The position numbers and the translations under genes were made by a program. A stretch of DNA of 64,000 nucleotides from positions 496,001 through 560,000 of the forward strand of contig JAOALC010000001.1 of the NCBI GenBank assembly GCA_025153775.1, in the 5' to 3' direction. The stretch comes from SAR92 clade bacterium H231 (GTDB taxonomy: Bacteria > Pseudomonadota > Gammaproteobacteria > Pseudomonadales > Porticoccaceae). The number at the start of each line of letters is the position of its first letter. Positions within the stretch are counted from its first letter, which is position 1. Under the pieces are notes generated by a model. The model worked only from the letters and a program-made list of their open reading frames with translations. It was not told the origin of the DNA and did no database searches. Positions 17,077-25,530 of this stretch are shown piece by piece.

Positions 17077-18761
17077 AAAAACTATCCGCCATCGCAGTCC
17101 TATTAATTATTGTTGGTTTTGCGGGCTGGCAACAACGTGTTGAACTGCTGGTTTGGGTGGCACCCAAGTTGCTTGAGATAACTAACCCGGTTGCGGAAAA
17201 TAGAGCCCTAAGCTGGTCTCAGGGCCCAGAGGTAGCGTCCCAAGATCCCGCCGACAGGCCGCCAAACATAGTGCTGATTGTTACCGATGATATGGGCTTT
17301 AATGATATTTCTCTCTACAACGGCGGTGCCGGCGATGGGACTCTGCAAACCCCTAGCATTGATGCATTGGCAGAGCAGGGCGTGCGTTTTACCAATGGCT
17401 ATGCCGCCAATGCGGTCTGTGCGCCATCTCGCGCGTCGATTATGACCGGGCGCTACTCCACCAGATTTGGTTTTGAATTTACGCCATTTTATAAAACCGG
17501 TGTGACTATCTTCCGCTGGATGGAGGAGTTACAGCCCAGCGAGATTCCGCTATTTTTGGATGAGGCCAATGCGGCGACCATGAAGCCAATCGGCGAGCTG
17601 GGCCTGCCGCCTGCAGAGATTACTATTGCTGAATTACTCAAACAGCAGGGCTATTACACAGCACATGTGGGCAAATGGCATCTGGGTTCTGTGGATGGCA
17701 TGGTGGCGACCAAACAGGGGTTTGACGACAGCCTGGAGTTAAAAGGGGTGCTGTATCTACCAGAAGATCATCCAGATGTAGTTAATGCCAAAGTGCAGGG
17801 GGATCGTATTGATCGCATGGTTTGGGCCACAGGTACCTATTCGGCCACCTTTAATGGCCTGGGTAACCCCGGGGAGCAGTTTAAGCCCAAAGGTTATCTA
17901 ACAGACTATTACACGGATCAGGCGGTGGAGGTGATTGAGAATAATCGCCATCGTCCCTTCTTTTTATATCTGGCTCACTGGGGAGTTCACAACCCATTGC
18001 AGGCTTCTCGGGAAGACTACGATGCGCTGTCCCATATTGCGGATCATCGGCTGCGGGTCTATTCCGCCATGATTCGCGCAGTAGATCGCAGTGTGGCGCG
18101 AGTTACCCAGGCATTGGAAGACAATGGTCTGGCGGACAACACCCTGATTATTTTGACCAGTGATAATGGCGGGGCGGGCTATATAGGCTTACCCAACGTC
18201 AACAAGCCTTACCGCGGCTGGAAGCTCAATCATTTTGAAGGTGGCACCCATGTGCCCTTTATGGCGAAGTGGCCAGCGCAGATTAATCCTGGCACCAGCA
18301 TGGACGCGCCGATCCATCACAATGATATTTACAGCACCATTGCTGCGGCAGCGGGCGTGCAGGTACCTCAGGATCGCAAAATAGATGGGGTTGATTTGCT
18401 GCCCTATATTCGCAATGAGGTTGAGGGAGAGCCCCATCAAACATTATTTTGGCGTGAGGGACATCAGCAGGCAGTGCTGCATAAGGGTTGGAAGTTAATC
18501 AGTGCCGAGCAGTCTAACTTGCCACAACCGGCACCAAGGGCTAAATGGTTATTTAATCTGGCACTGGACCCCACAGAGCAGAATAATTTGGCCGCAGATA
18601 ATCTGGAGAAAGTGGCAGAGTTAGAGACATTGTTAGCCGCCCATAATGCTGAGCAGGTAGAGCCACTTTGGCCCAGTGTATTTAATGCACCCCAGTTGAT
18701 TGATAAGACCAGTAATGAGCCCTTCGAAGAAGGCGATGAGTTTATTTATTGGCCGAATTAA
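17073..18761 (+). CDS. Cys-type sulfatase (membrane-anchored or secreted)
   Basis: Alkaline-phosphatase-superfamily hydrolase of 562 residues that should cleave sulfate esters. The N-terminus is one hydrophobic helix (about 5-22), either anchor or signal. Metal-binding TDDMGFND follows, then the sulfatase signature CAPSRASIMTGR, whose Cys must be converted to formylglycine. VGKWHLG, LAHWGVHNP and TSDNGG are also visible. No formylglycine-generating enzyme gene is in the window. It is coupled to the DUF2855 gene and ends at a bidirectional terminator. Confidence 0.92.
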   Translation: MKKLSAIAVLLIIVGFAGWQQRVELLVWVAPKLLEITNPVAENRALSWSQGPEVASQDPADRPPNIVLIVTDDMGFNDISLYNGGAGDGTLQTPSIDALAEQGVRFTNGYAANAVCAPSRASIMTGRYSTRFGFEFTPFYKTGVTIFRWMEELQPSEIPLFLDEANAATMKPIGELGLPPAEITIAELLKQQGYYTAHVGKWHLGSVDGMVATKQGFDDSLELKGVLYLPEDHPDVVNAKVQGDRIDRMVWATGTYSATFNGLGNPGEQFKPKGYLTDYYTDQAVEVIENNRHRPFFLYLAHWGVHNPLQASREDYDALSHIADHRLRVYSAMIRAVDRSVARVTQALEDNGLADNTLIILTSDNGGAGYIGLPNVNKPYRGWKLNHFEGGTHVPFMAKWPAQINPGTSMDAPIHHNDIYSTIAAAAGVQVPQDRKIDGVDLLPYIRNEVEGEPHQTLFWREGHQQAVLHKGWKLISAEQSNLPQPAPRAKWLFNLALDPTEQNNLAADNLEKVAELETLLAAHNAEQVEPLWPSVFNAPQLIDKTSNEPFEEGDEFIYWPN

Positions 18762-18776
18762 AGGGCATTTTTAAGC

Positions 18777-18809
18777 GAAAAAAAAGCACAGCCTGAGCTG
18801 TGCTTTTTT
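18777..18809. terminator. Bidirectional terminator between sulfatase and SDR genes
   Basis: Stem AGCACAGC / GCTGTGCT with a CTGA loop (18785-18804), flanked by an A tract on the left and a T tract on the right, so it can end transcripts on both strands of the convergent pair. Confidence 0.88.
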
Positions 18810-18826
18810 GTATCAGAGGCGGGCCT

Positions 18827-19591
18827 CTAAACCGTTAAGCCACCATCCACAACAATGCACTCGCCATTGGTGTAACTGCCCGCATTCGACACTAGATAAA
18901 GCACAGTACCCGCCATCTCATCCGGCTCCGCATGGCGATGCATAGGAATAGTAGCAATGGCCTGCTTATAGATTTTTTCATCGCTAAATAGCGCACCGGC
19001 AAACTGTGTCTTGGTCATACCTGGCAACAGAGCGTTTACTCTGATACCCAGCCCGCCACATTCTTTGGCAAAGGCTTTGGTCATATTAACCACAGCGGCT
19101 TTGGTGATGGAGTAAATGCCCTGCATTGGACCGGGTTGCAATGCATTGATAGACGCAGTGTTGACGATCGAGCCACCACCGTTTTCGCGCATTATCTTGC
19201 CCGCTTCGATGGACATAAAGAAATAGCCGCGAATATTCACATCAACTGTCTTGGTGTAGGCACCCAGATCCGTATCCAGAATATGCCCAAAGTAAGGGTT
19301 GGTTGCTGCATTGTTAATCAGAATATCTAGCTTGCCATGCATCTGCTTGATCTGGGCAAAACAGTTTTCAATATCACCCATATTGCCCACATGGCAGGCC
19401 AACGCCTCAGCGCTGCCGCCAGCCGCGGTAATAGCATCGGCCACAGTTTGGCAGCCATCAATCTTGCGGCTGGAGACTATGACATGGGCCCCTTGCTCGG
19501 CAAGAAGTTTAGCTATTGATTCGCCGATGCCACGGCTTGCACCAGTGACTAGGGCAATTTTGCCAGTTAGATCAAAAAGATTGGTCGCCAT
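18827..19591 (-). CDS. SDR family oxidoreductase
   Basis: NAD(P)-dependent dehydrogenase of 254 residues from the second in-frame start (ATG at 19591, with GGAGAAAA upstream). Cofactor motif TGASRGIGE, NNAA (in INNAATNPYFG), and the catalytic YSITKAA (Tyr-x3-Lys) are present, and it ends with the usual GECIVVDGGLTV. Likely a 3-hydroxyacyl-CoA or alcohol dehydrogenase, or ketoreductase. It is last of a three-gene minus-strand operon with the enoyl-CoA isomerase-like gene and acyl-CoA synthetase upstream. Confidence 0.92.
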   Translation of the reverse strand: MATNLFDLTGKIALVTGASRGIGESIAKLLAEQGAHVIVSSRKIDGCQTVADAITAAGGSAEALACHVGNMGDIENCFAQIKQMHGKLDILINNAATNPYFGHILDTDLGAYTKTVDVNIRGYFFMSIEAGKIMRENGGGSIVNTASINALQPGPMQGIYSITKAAVVNMTKAFAKECGGLGIRVNALLPGMTKTQFAGALFSDEKIYKQAIATIPMHRHAEPDEMAGTVLYLVSNAGSYTNGECIVVDGGLTV

Positions 19592-19609
19592 GGTTTTCTC
19601 CAAATAGGT

Positions 19610-20296
19610 TTATTGAGTAAGGTTTTTTAAGTGGGCTGTTATAGCAGGTCGTAAAAGATTACGGTTTATGCAGTAGGTGTTGCGATCTTTACTAGCCAAG
19701 GTTTTGGCCAGGTTAAGCGCTTCTTCCTGTAACTGGTCCTGTGGATAAATGGCGTCGACAATCTGCTGTTCGGCACATTCTATCCCTGTGTAAGCAACCC
19801 CGGTCAGCATCATATTTTTCACTGCCTGCTGGTTGGGTAATAGCTGGCCTATATCGCTGGATATCTGGGTAAAGGGAATTTTAATATCCACTTCCGGGAA
19901 GCAGAAACGGCCGCGGTCAGAACGCATTAATCGAAAGTCTGCTGCACTGGCTACAATGGCACCACCTGCATAGGCATTGCCATTAATGCAGGCCACCGTA
20001 GGCGCATTAAGCAGGGCGAGGCGGCACAGCAATGTTTCAAAGGCGGTGGTAAATTCATTGCGGTCTGCCTCATTTAGGGGGATTAACCAATCCAGATTAA
20101 TACCTGTGGAGAAGGTTTTCTCATGGGTGCAGGTCAGCAGCAGAGCTGTGTTGCCCCTGTACTGTTCGACGGTATCCAGAGCAGTCAGATATTCCGTCAC
20201 AACCTCTGTGGTAAGGCGATTGTCACCGCCATTTTCTGCATTGGTCAGGGTCAGAATATGAACGCCATCGATGAGTTTTAGGTTCATGGTTGCCAT
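19610..20296 (-). CDS. Enoyl-CoA hydratase/isomerase family protein
   Basis: Short crotonase of 228 residues. The oxyanion-hole segments are visible as KTFSTGINLDWL and NGNAYAGGAIVASAADFRLM. The FPEVDIKIPFT region and short length resemble peroxisomal delta3,delta2-enoyl-CoA isomerases rather than canonical hydratases; the second catalytic Glu of hydratases is in a divergent context. It sits between acyl-CoA synthetase (14 bp upstream) and SDR genes, fitting a beta-oxidation side branch for unsaturated acyl chains. Confidence 0.85.
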   Translation of the reverse strand: MATMNLKLIDGVHILTLTNAENGGDNRLTTEVVTEYLTALDTVEQYRGNTALLLTCTHEKTFSTGINLDWLIPLNEADRNEFTTAFETLLCRLALLNAPTVACINGNAYAGGAIVASAADFRLMRSDRGRFCFPEVDIKIPFTQISSDIGQLLPNQQAVKNMMLTGVAYTGIECAEQQIVDAIYPQDQLQEEALNLAKTLASKDRNTYCINRNLLRPAITAHLKNLTQ

Positions 20297-20310
20297 AGGA
20301 GATTTCTCTA

Positions 20311-22119
20311 TTAGTATCCTGCTGTACCATTAATTAACTGCTCATAAAATTCAGGGTCTAGCAGAACGTACTGTTTTGATTTGGGCTGGCGCACATAAAT
20401 AGGCTGTGCCACCTGATCCAAGTGGTAGGCCTGCTTTTTCAGCGTACCTTTAAACAGCTTGAAGGTGCCGGTGGTGTCCTGCTCATCTTCAATGCGAACA
20501 AACACTGGGCGGGCAAAGGCCGGTAGTTCTCGATCGGTATACTCAGTAAAAGCCGCAACATCGAAAGTTTGGCCGGGCACTAGAGTGATGGCTGCCATGC
20601 CTGCTTTACCCTCGGCACCGGGAATATCCACGCCATACACATTGCTGATTTCAACCTGGTCACAGGCATTGAGAATCTCGCCCACTTCGTTGGTTGAGAC
20701 ATTTTCTGCGCGCCAGCGGAAGGTGTCGCCCACGCGGTCGACAAACTGGTAATGGGGCAGGCCCATAGCAAAGCCCACATCAATCTTGCGAATCAGATCG
20801 CCGGTATTAAACCAGCGATCACCGGGCTCGCGCAGATCAGTGAGTATTTTGTCATTGGTGGCATCGGCATTTTTATAGCCATCGAACTTATAGCGATCAT
20901 CAATTTGGCCGAGCATGAGGCCAGCCTCACCAAGTTCCACCTCAATTACCTTGCCGTTTTCGTCTAGCACAATTTCATCGTTCTCAATATCGTACTTCAC
21001 CAGCATCACCACCACAGAGCCAGTGCCGATGGTGGATTCTTTATTGAGGATATTCAGGAAGGAGACATTGCCTTCACTGGAGCCATAGATTTCAGTAATG
21101 CGCTTAACGCCAAAGCGGTTGCGAAAGGTATCCCAGATATCTGGCCGTAAACCATTGCCCAGCATGGTTTTGAGCGGATTATTTTTCTCATCCGGACATT
21201 CTGGAGCCATGGCCAGGTAGCGGCACAGCTCACCCACATAGACAAACAATGTGGTCTGATATTTTTGTACCTCAGGCCAAAACTGAGTGGCAGAAAAGCG
21301 ACGGCGCACAAACATAGAGGCACCAGAGTGCAGACAGCTGCCAATTCCTAGCAGAAAGCCCGTGGCATGGTAAAGCGGCAGACAGATATACATGCGGTCT
21401 GAAGGCTTAGCATGAAAACCCACTGTAGAATAGGGCTTGGCCGCAGACATAATTTTGCGGTGATAGATAACAGCTGGCTTGGGTAGACCAGTGGTGCCCG
21501 AGGTGAAGATGTACAGGGCAATTTCTCCAGCAGCAATATCATCGGTCTCTGGGTGATTGTGGGTCGGCATATCGGCCAGTGTGGCGCTAAAGTCGGTAGC
21601 CCAGTCAGGTGAGGTCTGGTCCAGCTGAGGGTCTTTTAGCCAGAGATAATCTTTGTCTGCAAGCTCAAGCTGGTCTTTTACGCCCTCAACTGAGGCCAGT
21701 AACTCTTGTCCGATCAGGCACTTCGTGGAGTTTACGGTAGTAATACAATGGGCCAGAGGGCGATCGGTAAGGCCGGTATTAATCAAGCCGGCTGTAGCAC
21801 CAATTTTGGCCAGGGCAAAGATGCTGCACAGCAGCTCCGTGCGGTTCTCAATCAGCACCGCCACACAGTCGCCGCGGGTGACACCCTGCTGTTTAAAGCT
21901 GTGGGCAAATTGATTGGTCAGGGCATTAAACTCAGACCAGTTGAGTTCCTGGCCTTCGCAGACAATGGCAGATTTGTTTGGGTATTTGGCCGCGGTAGTT
22001 TGAAACATCAGTCCCAGGGAGGTTTTTTCATCATCTCCAGGGGGCTTAAAGAAAATTAGTGTGGGTGCGGCTTGGAAAAAATTCCACATCACACGAAAAA
22101 ATTCAATAACTTTGCTCAT
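20311..22119 (-). CDS. Very-long-chain/FATP-type acyl-CoA synthetase
   Basis: AMP-forming ligase of 602 residues, the size and architecture of FATP/FadD6-like enzymes that activate long-chain, branched or sterol-like acids. Motifs: LYIFTSGTTGLPKPAVIYHRK (A3), YGSSEG (A5), WFNTGDLIRKIDVGF (A7-A8), FRWRAENVSTNEV and GTFKLFKGTLKK near the catalytic Lys. An amphipathic/hydrophobic N-terminus (FFRVMWNFFQAAPTLIFF) suggests membrane association. It is first of the minus-strand operon; the shared operator at 22171-22189 lies 51 bp upstream with a minus-strand AATAAT abutting it. Confidence 0.9.
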   Translation of the reverse strand: MSKVIEFFRVMWNFFQAAPTLIFFKPPGDDEKTSLGLMFQTTAAKYPNKSAIVCEGQELNWSEFNALTNQFAHSFKQQGVTRGDCVAVLIENRTELLCSIFALAKIGATAGLINTGLTDRPLAHCITTVNSTKCLIGQELLASVEGVKDQLELADKDYLWLKDPQLDQTSPDWATDFSATLADMPTHNHPETDDIAAGEIALYIFTSGTTGLPKPAVIYHRKIMSAAKPYSTVGFHAKPSDRMYICLPLYHATGFLLGIGSCLHSGASMFVRRRFSATQFWPEVQKYQTTLFVYVGELCRYLAMAPECPDEKNNPLKTMLGNGLRPDIWDTFRNRFGVKRITEIYGSSEGNVSFLNILNKESTIGTGSVVVMLVKYDIENDEIVLDENGKVIEVELGEAGLMLGQIDDRYKFDGYKNADATNDKILTDLREPGDRWFNTGDLIRKIDVGFAMGLPHYQFVDRVGDTFRWRAENVSTNEVGEILNACDQVEISNVYGVDIPGAEGKAGMAAITLVPGQTFDVAAFTEYTDRELPAFARPVFVRIEDEQDTTGTFKLFKGTLKKQAYHLDQVAQPIYVRQPKSKQYVLLDPEFYEQLINGTAGY

Positions 22120-22164
22120 TACAGGCCCCTAAGCTTTATTCTAATTATTTGGCTAATTCTTGCA

Positions 22165-22195
22165 ATTATTATGGCATTTACTATGACAATATAAT
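22165..22195. promoter_or_regulatory. Operator-promoter site 2 (bidirectional)
   Basis: Palindrome ATGGCAT-TTACT-ATGACAA at 22171-22189. On the plus strand TATAAT (22190-22195) follows directly; on the minus strand AATAAT (complement of 22165-22170) follows directly. It could control both the rightward dehalogenase-remnant/DUF1330 unit and the leftward synthetase operon. Confidence 0.65.
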
Positions 22196-22231
22196 AGTTA
22201 TCTGCTTGATACCAAGTATATCGGAGTTAAT

Positions 22232-22383
22232 ATGATTTCTGGAAAATTCAATTATAAAAAGTACGTCCAGTCAGTCATGGGCCAAACCAGGCCGAGGTGA
22301 CTGGGGCAGGTCATGATTATATGCAGGAGGATTCCCCCGTTAAAATTGGTTGCGCTATTGCCCAATGGCGCAAGAATAATTAA
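22232..22383 (+). pseudogene. Haloalkane dehalogenase remnant (large internal deletion)
   Basis: An intact-looking 5' end (GGAG then ATG at 22232) reads MISGKFNYKKYVQSVMGQT, like the N-terminus of LinB/DmbA-type haloalkane dehalogenases. From 22282, in another frame, the sequence reads PNQAEVTGAGHDYMQEDSP then VKIGCAIAQWRKNN and a stop at 22381-22383. This matches the family C-terminus [23 protein letters not shown]. The catalytic core, roughly 250 codons, is missing and the joint is out of frame near CCAAACC. The remnant keeps its operator-promoter, so the gene was once a member of the regulon. It accounts for most of the 305-bp gap between genes here. Confidence 0.82.
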
Positions 22384-22424
22384 TGTAGCTGTAAACAATA
22401 AAACTTATAAAAGAGGCTAATGCA

Positions 22425-22739
22425 ATGTCAGATATACCTGTTTACATGGTGGTTAACCTAAAAGTCACAGATGCGGATGAATACCGCAAATACGAGAAAG
22501 GTTTCTTCCCCATACTGAAAAAATACGGTGGTAGCTTTTTAACCTTTGATGACAGCCCGATTACTCTGGAAGGTCTAACACCAAGAGAGGGGCGCATGAT
22601 TATCTTTAGTTTTCCCTCTGAAGAGGTGGCCAATGCCTGGTGGGCCGATCAGGAGTATCAAGAGCTCAGTGCATTCCGTCGCGCTGGTACCCAAATGGAA
22701 TTTCTAACCATGGTGCATGGATTACCGCCGCGGGGCTAG
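22425..22739 (+). CDS. DUF1330 family protein
   Basis: Small protein of 104 residues with the DUF1330 dimeric alpha/beta-barrel fold signature: YMVVNLKVTDADEYRKYEKG, then SPITLEGLTPREGRMIIFSFPS and AWWADQEYQELSAFRR. Family members are enzyme-like or stress-related with no agreed activity. It lies 41 bp after the dehalogenase remnant and is probably expressed from the same operator-promoter at 22171. The 211 bp after it hold operator site 3 and no supported gene. Confidence 0.85.
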   Translation: MSDIPVYMVVNLKVTDADEYRKYEKGFFPILKKYGGSFLTFDDSPITLEGLTPREGRMIIFSFPSEEVANAWWADQEYQELSAFRRAGTQMEFLTMVHGLPPRG

Positions 22740-22888
22740 ATTAGAGCCCGGCGGTACAGTCGGAGATAGCCTCTGTTTAGCGCCCCAGCTCGGCACCCCT
22801 AAATGTGACTCAGCATCCGAGGTTAGTGGGGCAAAAGTTAACTCAAACAGGCATAGTGACGCATCGCATTGGCCATGCTTGAAAACTA

Positions 22889-22913
22889 GTGGCATAATAG
22901 ATGTCAAAATAAA
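22889..22913 (+). promoter_or_regulatory. Operator-promoter site 3 (upstream of the beta-oxidation operon)
   Basis: Palindrome GTGGCAT-AATAG-ATGTCAA at 22889-22907, followed at once by AATAAA (22908-22913). The right arm ends 43 bp before the GTG/ATA start region at 22951, the same distance as in sites 1, 2 and 5. Confidence 0.6.
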
Positions 22914-22950
22914 AAGCAATCAATCAAAACATTAGCTACAGGGGGTCTCA

Positions 22951-23541
22951 GTGATAACAGCAACCAGCATCTGGGGAGCAGCTGCACTTATCTATGGCGT
23001 ATTTTGGGCCTGGTATGTGGGTTTAAAGGGCAAACTATCTGCAACGGAAGTAGAGCAGTATCTGCTGCGCTTTGACGCCTTAGGCCTAGCCCCTGACAGG
23101 TTGGAAAACCTGCGCTATTTTATGGCTAACGATGATGGCCGTGAGTGGTTTATGGTCAATTTACTTGAACTTAAGTCGCCTAAGCGAGAGTCAGCCAAAT
23201 TACTGCAAAGCTATAGCAAAATCTTTTTGGGCGGCCTGCTTAAACGGGCAGGGCATCCGTTTTTTGTTGCCAATGCCCAGGCTAGAAATATAGAGAACCT
23301 CCACTGTGAGCATGCAGATAACTGGACCTCAACCGGGATAATTCGCTATCGCAGCCGCCGCGACCTAGCCGAAGCGTTGCTAAATACCTTCGGCAGTGAC
23401 CACCATGCAGATAAGCTGGCATCGCTGGAAAAGACATTGGCCTTTCCCGCTACCGCCAGCATGTTAATGGGCTCGCCGCGGGTACTAGTGGCCCTGGGCC
23501 TGGCCTTGGTTGCCGCCTTAACTCACATTGCAATTTCATAA
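22951..23541 (+). CDS. Membrane-flanked hypothetical protein, first gene of the beta-oxidation operon
   Basis: Unrecognised protein of 196 residues starting with GTG (GGGGGTCTCA upstream). A transmembrane helix at each end (about 4-24, WGAAALIYGVFWAWYVGL; about 175-195, VALGLALVAALTHIAIS) brackets a soluble core. The core has GREWFMVNLLELKSP and LLQSYSKIFLGGLLKRAGHPFFV, reminiscent of the DUF1330 barrel next door, but the match is loose. As leader gene of an operon with its own operator copy it may be a membrane scaffold or uptake factor; that is speculation. Confidence 0.7.
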   Translation: MITATSIWGAAALIYGVFWAWYVGLKGKLSATEVEQYLLRFDALGLAPDRLENLRYFMANDDGREWFMVNLLELKSPKRESAKLLQSYSKIFLGGLLKRAGHPFFVANAQARNIENLHCEHADNWTSTGIIRYRSRRDLAEALLNTFGSDHHADKLASLEKTLAFPATASMLMGSPRVLVALGLALVAALTHIAIS

Positions 23542-23560
23542 TAAAAACACAGAGATCACT

Positions 23561-24670
23561 ATGAGCGATAACCTCCTATTTAAGCCATTTCAACTGGGTA
23601 ACCTGCAGTTAAAAAACCGCATTGTAATGGCCCCTATGACGAGAAATTTCTCTCCTAATAACAATATTCCCGGTGACAATGTGGTGGACTATTACCGCCG
23701 CCGTGCTGAAGGTGGTGTGGGTCTGGTAATTACCGAAGGCACCTGCATCGGCCATAAAGGGGCCAGCGGCTATCCAGGGGTGCCTTATTTTCATGGTGAG
23801 GAGCGTCTGGCGGGCTGGAAGAAAGTGGTAGATGCGGTACATGAGGCTGGTGGAAAAATTGCGCCTCAGCTTTGGCATGTGGGCGCAGTGCGCAAAACTG
23901 GGGCTCTACCAGAGGGCGATGTACCAGGCTATGGCCCCTCAGGGATGAATGTGCCGGGCAAGGTTAACCGCGAAGTGATGACCCAGCAGGATATAGATGA
24001 CGTGGTTGCCGCCTTTGCTCAGGCTGCTGCCGACGCCAAAGCCATTGGCTGCGATGCGGTTGAATTGCACGGTGCCCATGGTTATCTAATTGATCAGTTT
24101 TTCTGGGAAGGCACCAATCAGCGGGTAGACCAATATGCCGGCTCTATCGAAAACCGCGGTCGCTTTGCCGTAGAGGTTATTAGCGCCGTGCGCGCTGCCG
24201 TTGGCCCGGACTATCCTATTATTTTGCGTTGGTCCCAGTGGAAACAGCAGGACTATACTGCCCGTTTGGCCGTTACCTCAGAAGAGTTAGAGCGTTTTCT
24301 AATGCCGTTGTCAGACGCGGGAGTGGATATCTTTCACTGTTCACAGCGACGCTTCTGGGAGCCGGAGTTTGCAGGCAGTGAATTAAATTTAGCGGGCTGG
24401 ACCCAGAAGATCACTGGCAAGCCAGCTATCACCGTGGGTAGTGTTGGACTGGATGCAGACTTTACTCCCAAGCCCGGCGAAGCGCATTTTAAAGAAGCGG
24501 ACCCCGCCAGCCTGGATACATTACTGCATCGCCTAGACCAGAATGAGTTTGAACTAGTGGCCGTGGGCCGCGCACTGATTTCCAATCCGGACTGGGTCAA
24601 CCTGGTGCAAGCCAAGCGAATGGACGATCTAAAACCATTCCGCAAAGAACATCTGGGCGAATTGGTCTAA
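23561..24670 (+). CDS. Old yellow enzyme family NADH:flavin oxidoreductase
   Basis: FMN-dependent reductase of 369 residues from ATG 23561. Signatures are LKNRIVMAPMTRNFSPNN at the flavin site, APQLWHVG, and the substrate-binding HGAHGYLIDQFFW, followed by RVDQYAGSIENRGRFAVEVI and GRALISNPDWV. Such enzymes reduce activated C=C bonds of enones, nitroesters or dienoyl-CoA-like substrates; a single-domain OYE, without the FeS domain of 2,4-dienoyl-CoA reductase. It starts 19 bp after the upstream membrane protein. Confidence 0.92.
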   Translation: MSDNLLFKPFQLGNLQLKNRIVMAPMTRNFSPNNNIPGDNVVDYYRRRAEGGVGLVITEGTCIGHKGASGYPGVPYFHGEERLAGWKKVVDAVHEAGGKIAPQLWHVGAVRKTGALPEGDVPGYGPSGMNVPGKVNREVMTQQDIDDVVAAFAQAAADAKAIGCDAVELHGAHGYLIDQFFWEGTNQRVDQYAGSIENRGRFAVEVISAVRAAVGPDYPIILRWSQWKQQDYTARLAVTSEELERFLMPLSDAGVDIFHCSQRRFWEPEFAGSELNLAGWTQKITGKPAITVGSVGLDADFTPKPGEAHFKEADPASLDTLLHRLDQNEFELVAVGRALISNPDWVNLVQAKRMDDLKPFRKEHLGELV

Positions 24671-24723
24671 GGCAGACTGCGTCAATAAAAAGTACAGGCC
24701 AGAAACCGAATACGGAGAACAGA

Positions 24724-25500
24724 ATGGAACTGCAAGACAAAATAGTCGTGATCACCGGTGCAGGCAGCGGCATAGGTCGAGCCCTCGCCCTGCGTTTTCA
24801 GGCTGAAGGCGCCAAACAAATAGTCTGTGCCGATATTAATCTGGCCAATGCCCAGGAGACCGCCGATATGATTGGCGGCGTGGCCATGCTGGCCGATGTA
24901 GCCAAAGAGGAAGACACCGCACGCATCATCGAAGACACAGAAGCCAATATAGGCCCCATCGATCTATTTTGCTGCAATGCCGGCGTTGGCTATGGAGAGA
25001 GTATTCATTCGCCCAACGAGCAGTGGCAGTCGATCTGGGATATCAATGTTATGTCCCATGTCTATGCTGCACGTCACCTGGTACCGCGCATGGTCGAGCG
25101 GGGCAGTGGCTACTTCCTCAATACCTCTTCAGCTGCAGGCCTGCTTAATCAAATTGGTGGTGCAGCCTATGGGGTAACCAAGCATGCTGCTGTGGGCTTT
25201 GGCGAATGGTTGGCCATACATCACAAACACGAAGGCATAGGCGTCTCAATGCTGTGCCCGCAGGCTGTGCGCACCGCCATGACAGCAGTGGATAATGACG
25301 CTGTTGCCGCAGCAGCAAATAACGGCATGATTGAGCCCGAAGAGCTGGCAGACACAGTAGTAGAAGGGTTGCGCGACGAGAGCTTTTTGATCTTGCCGCA
25401 CCCAATTGTGAAAGAATTTATGCAGAATAAAACCAACAACTACGACCGTTGGATTGGTGGCATGAACAAGTTGATGCGCAAAATTACTGGCATTATTTAA
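24724..25500 (+). CDS. SDR family oxidoreductase
   Basis: NAD(P)-dependent dehydrogenase of 258 residues with cofactor motif ITGAGSGIGRAL, NAGVGYGES, catalytic Ser in LNTSSAAG and YGVTKHAAVG (Tyr-x3-Lys). The C-terminal extension (DESFLILPHPIVKEFMQNKTNNYDRWIGGMNKL) is found in SDRs associated with acyl-CoA degradation clusters. Substrate unknown. Third gene of the operon, with ATG preceded by CGGAGAAC. Confidence 0.92.
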   Translation: MELQDKIVVITGAGSGIGRALALRFQAEGAKQIVCADINLANAQETADMIGGVAMLADVAKEEDTARIIEDTEANIGPIDLFCCNAGVGYGESIHSPNEQWQSIWDINVMSHVYAARHLVPRMVERGSGYFLNTSSAAGLLNQIGGAAYGVTKHAAVGFGEWLAIHHKHEGIGVSMLCPQAVRTAMTAVDNDAVAAAANNGMIEPEELADTVVEGLRDESFLILPHPIVKEFMQNKTNNYDRWIGGMNKLMRKITGII

Positions 25501-25530
25501 TAGCAAATTTAAGTATAAGGGGAGCAGGCA

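Noticed and set aside
22717-22935. 72-codon open frame after the DUF1330 gene
   Set aside because: It starts inside the DUF1330 gene, has no family likeness, and covers operator site 3, so regulatory DNA explains the region better.
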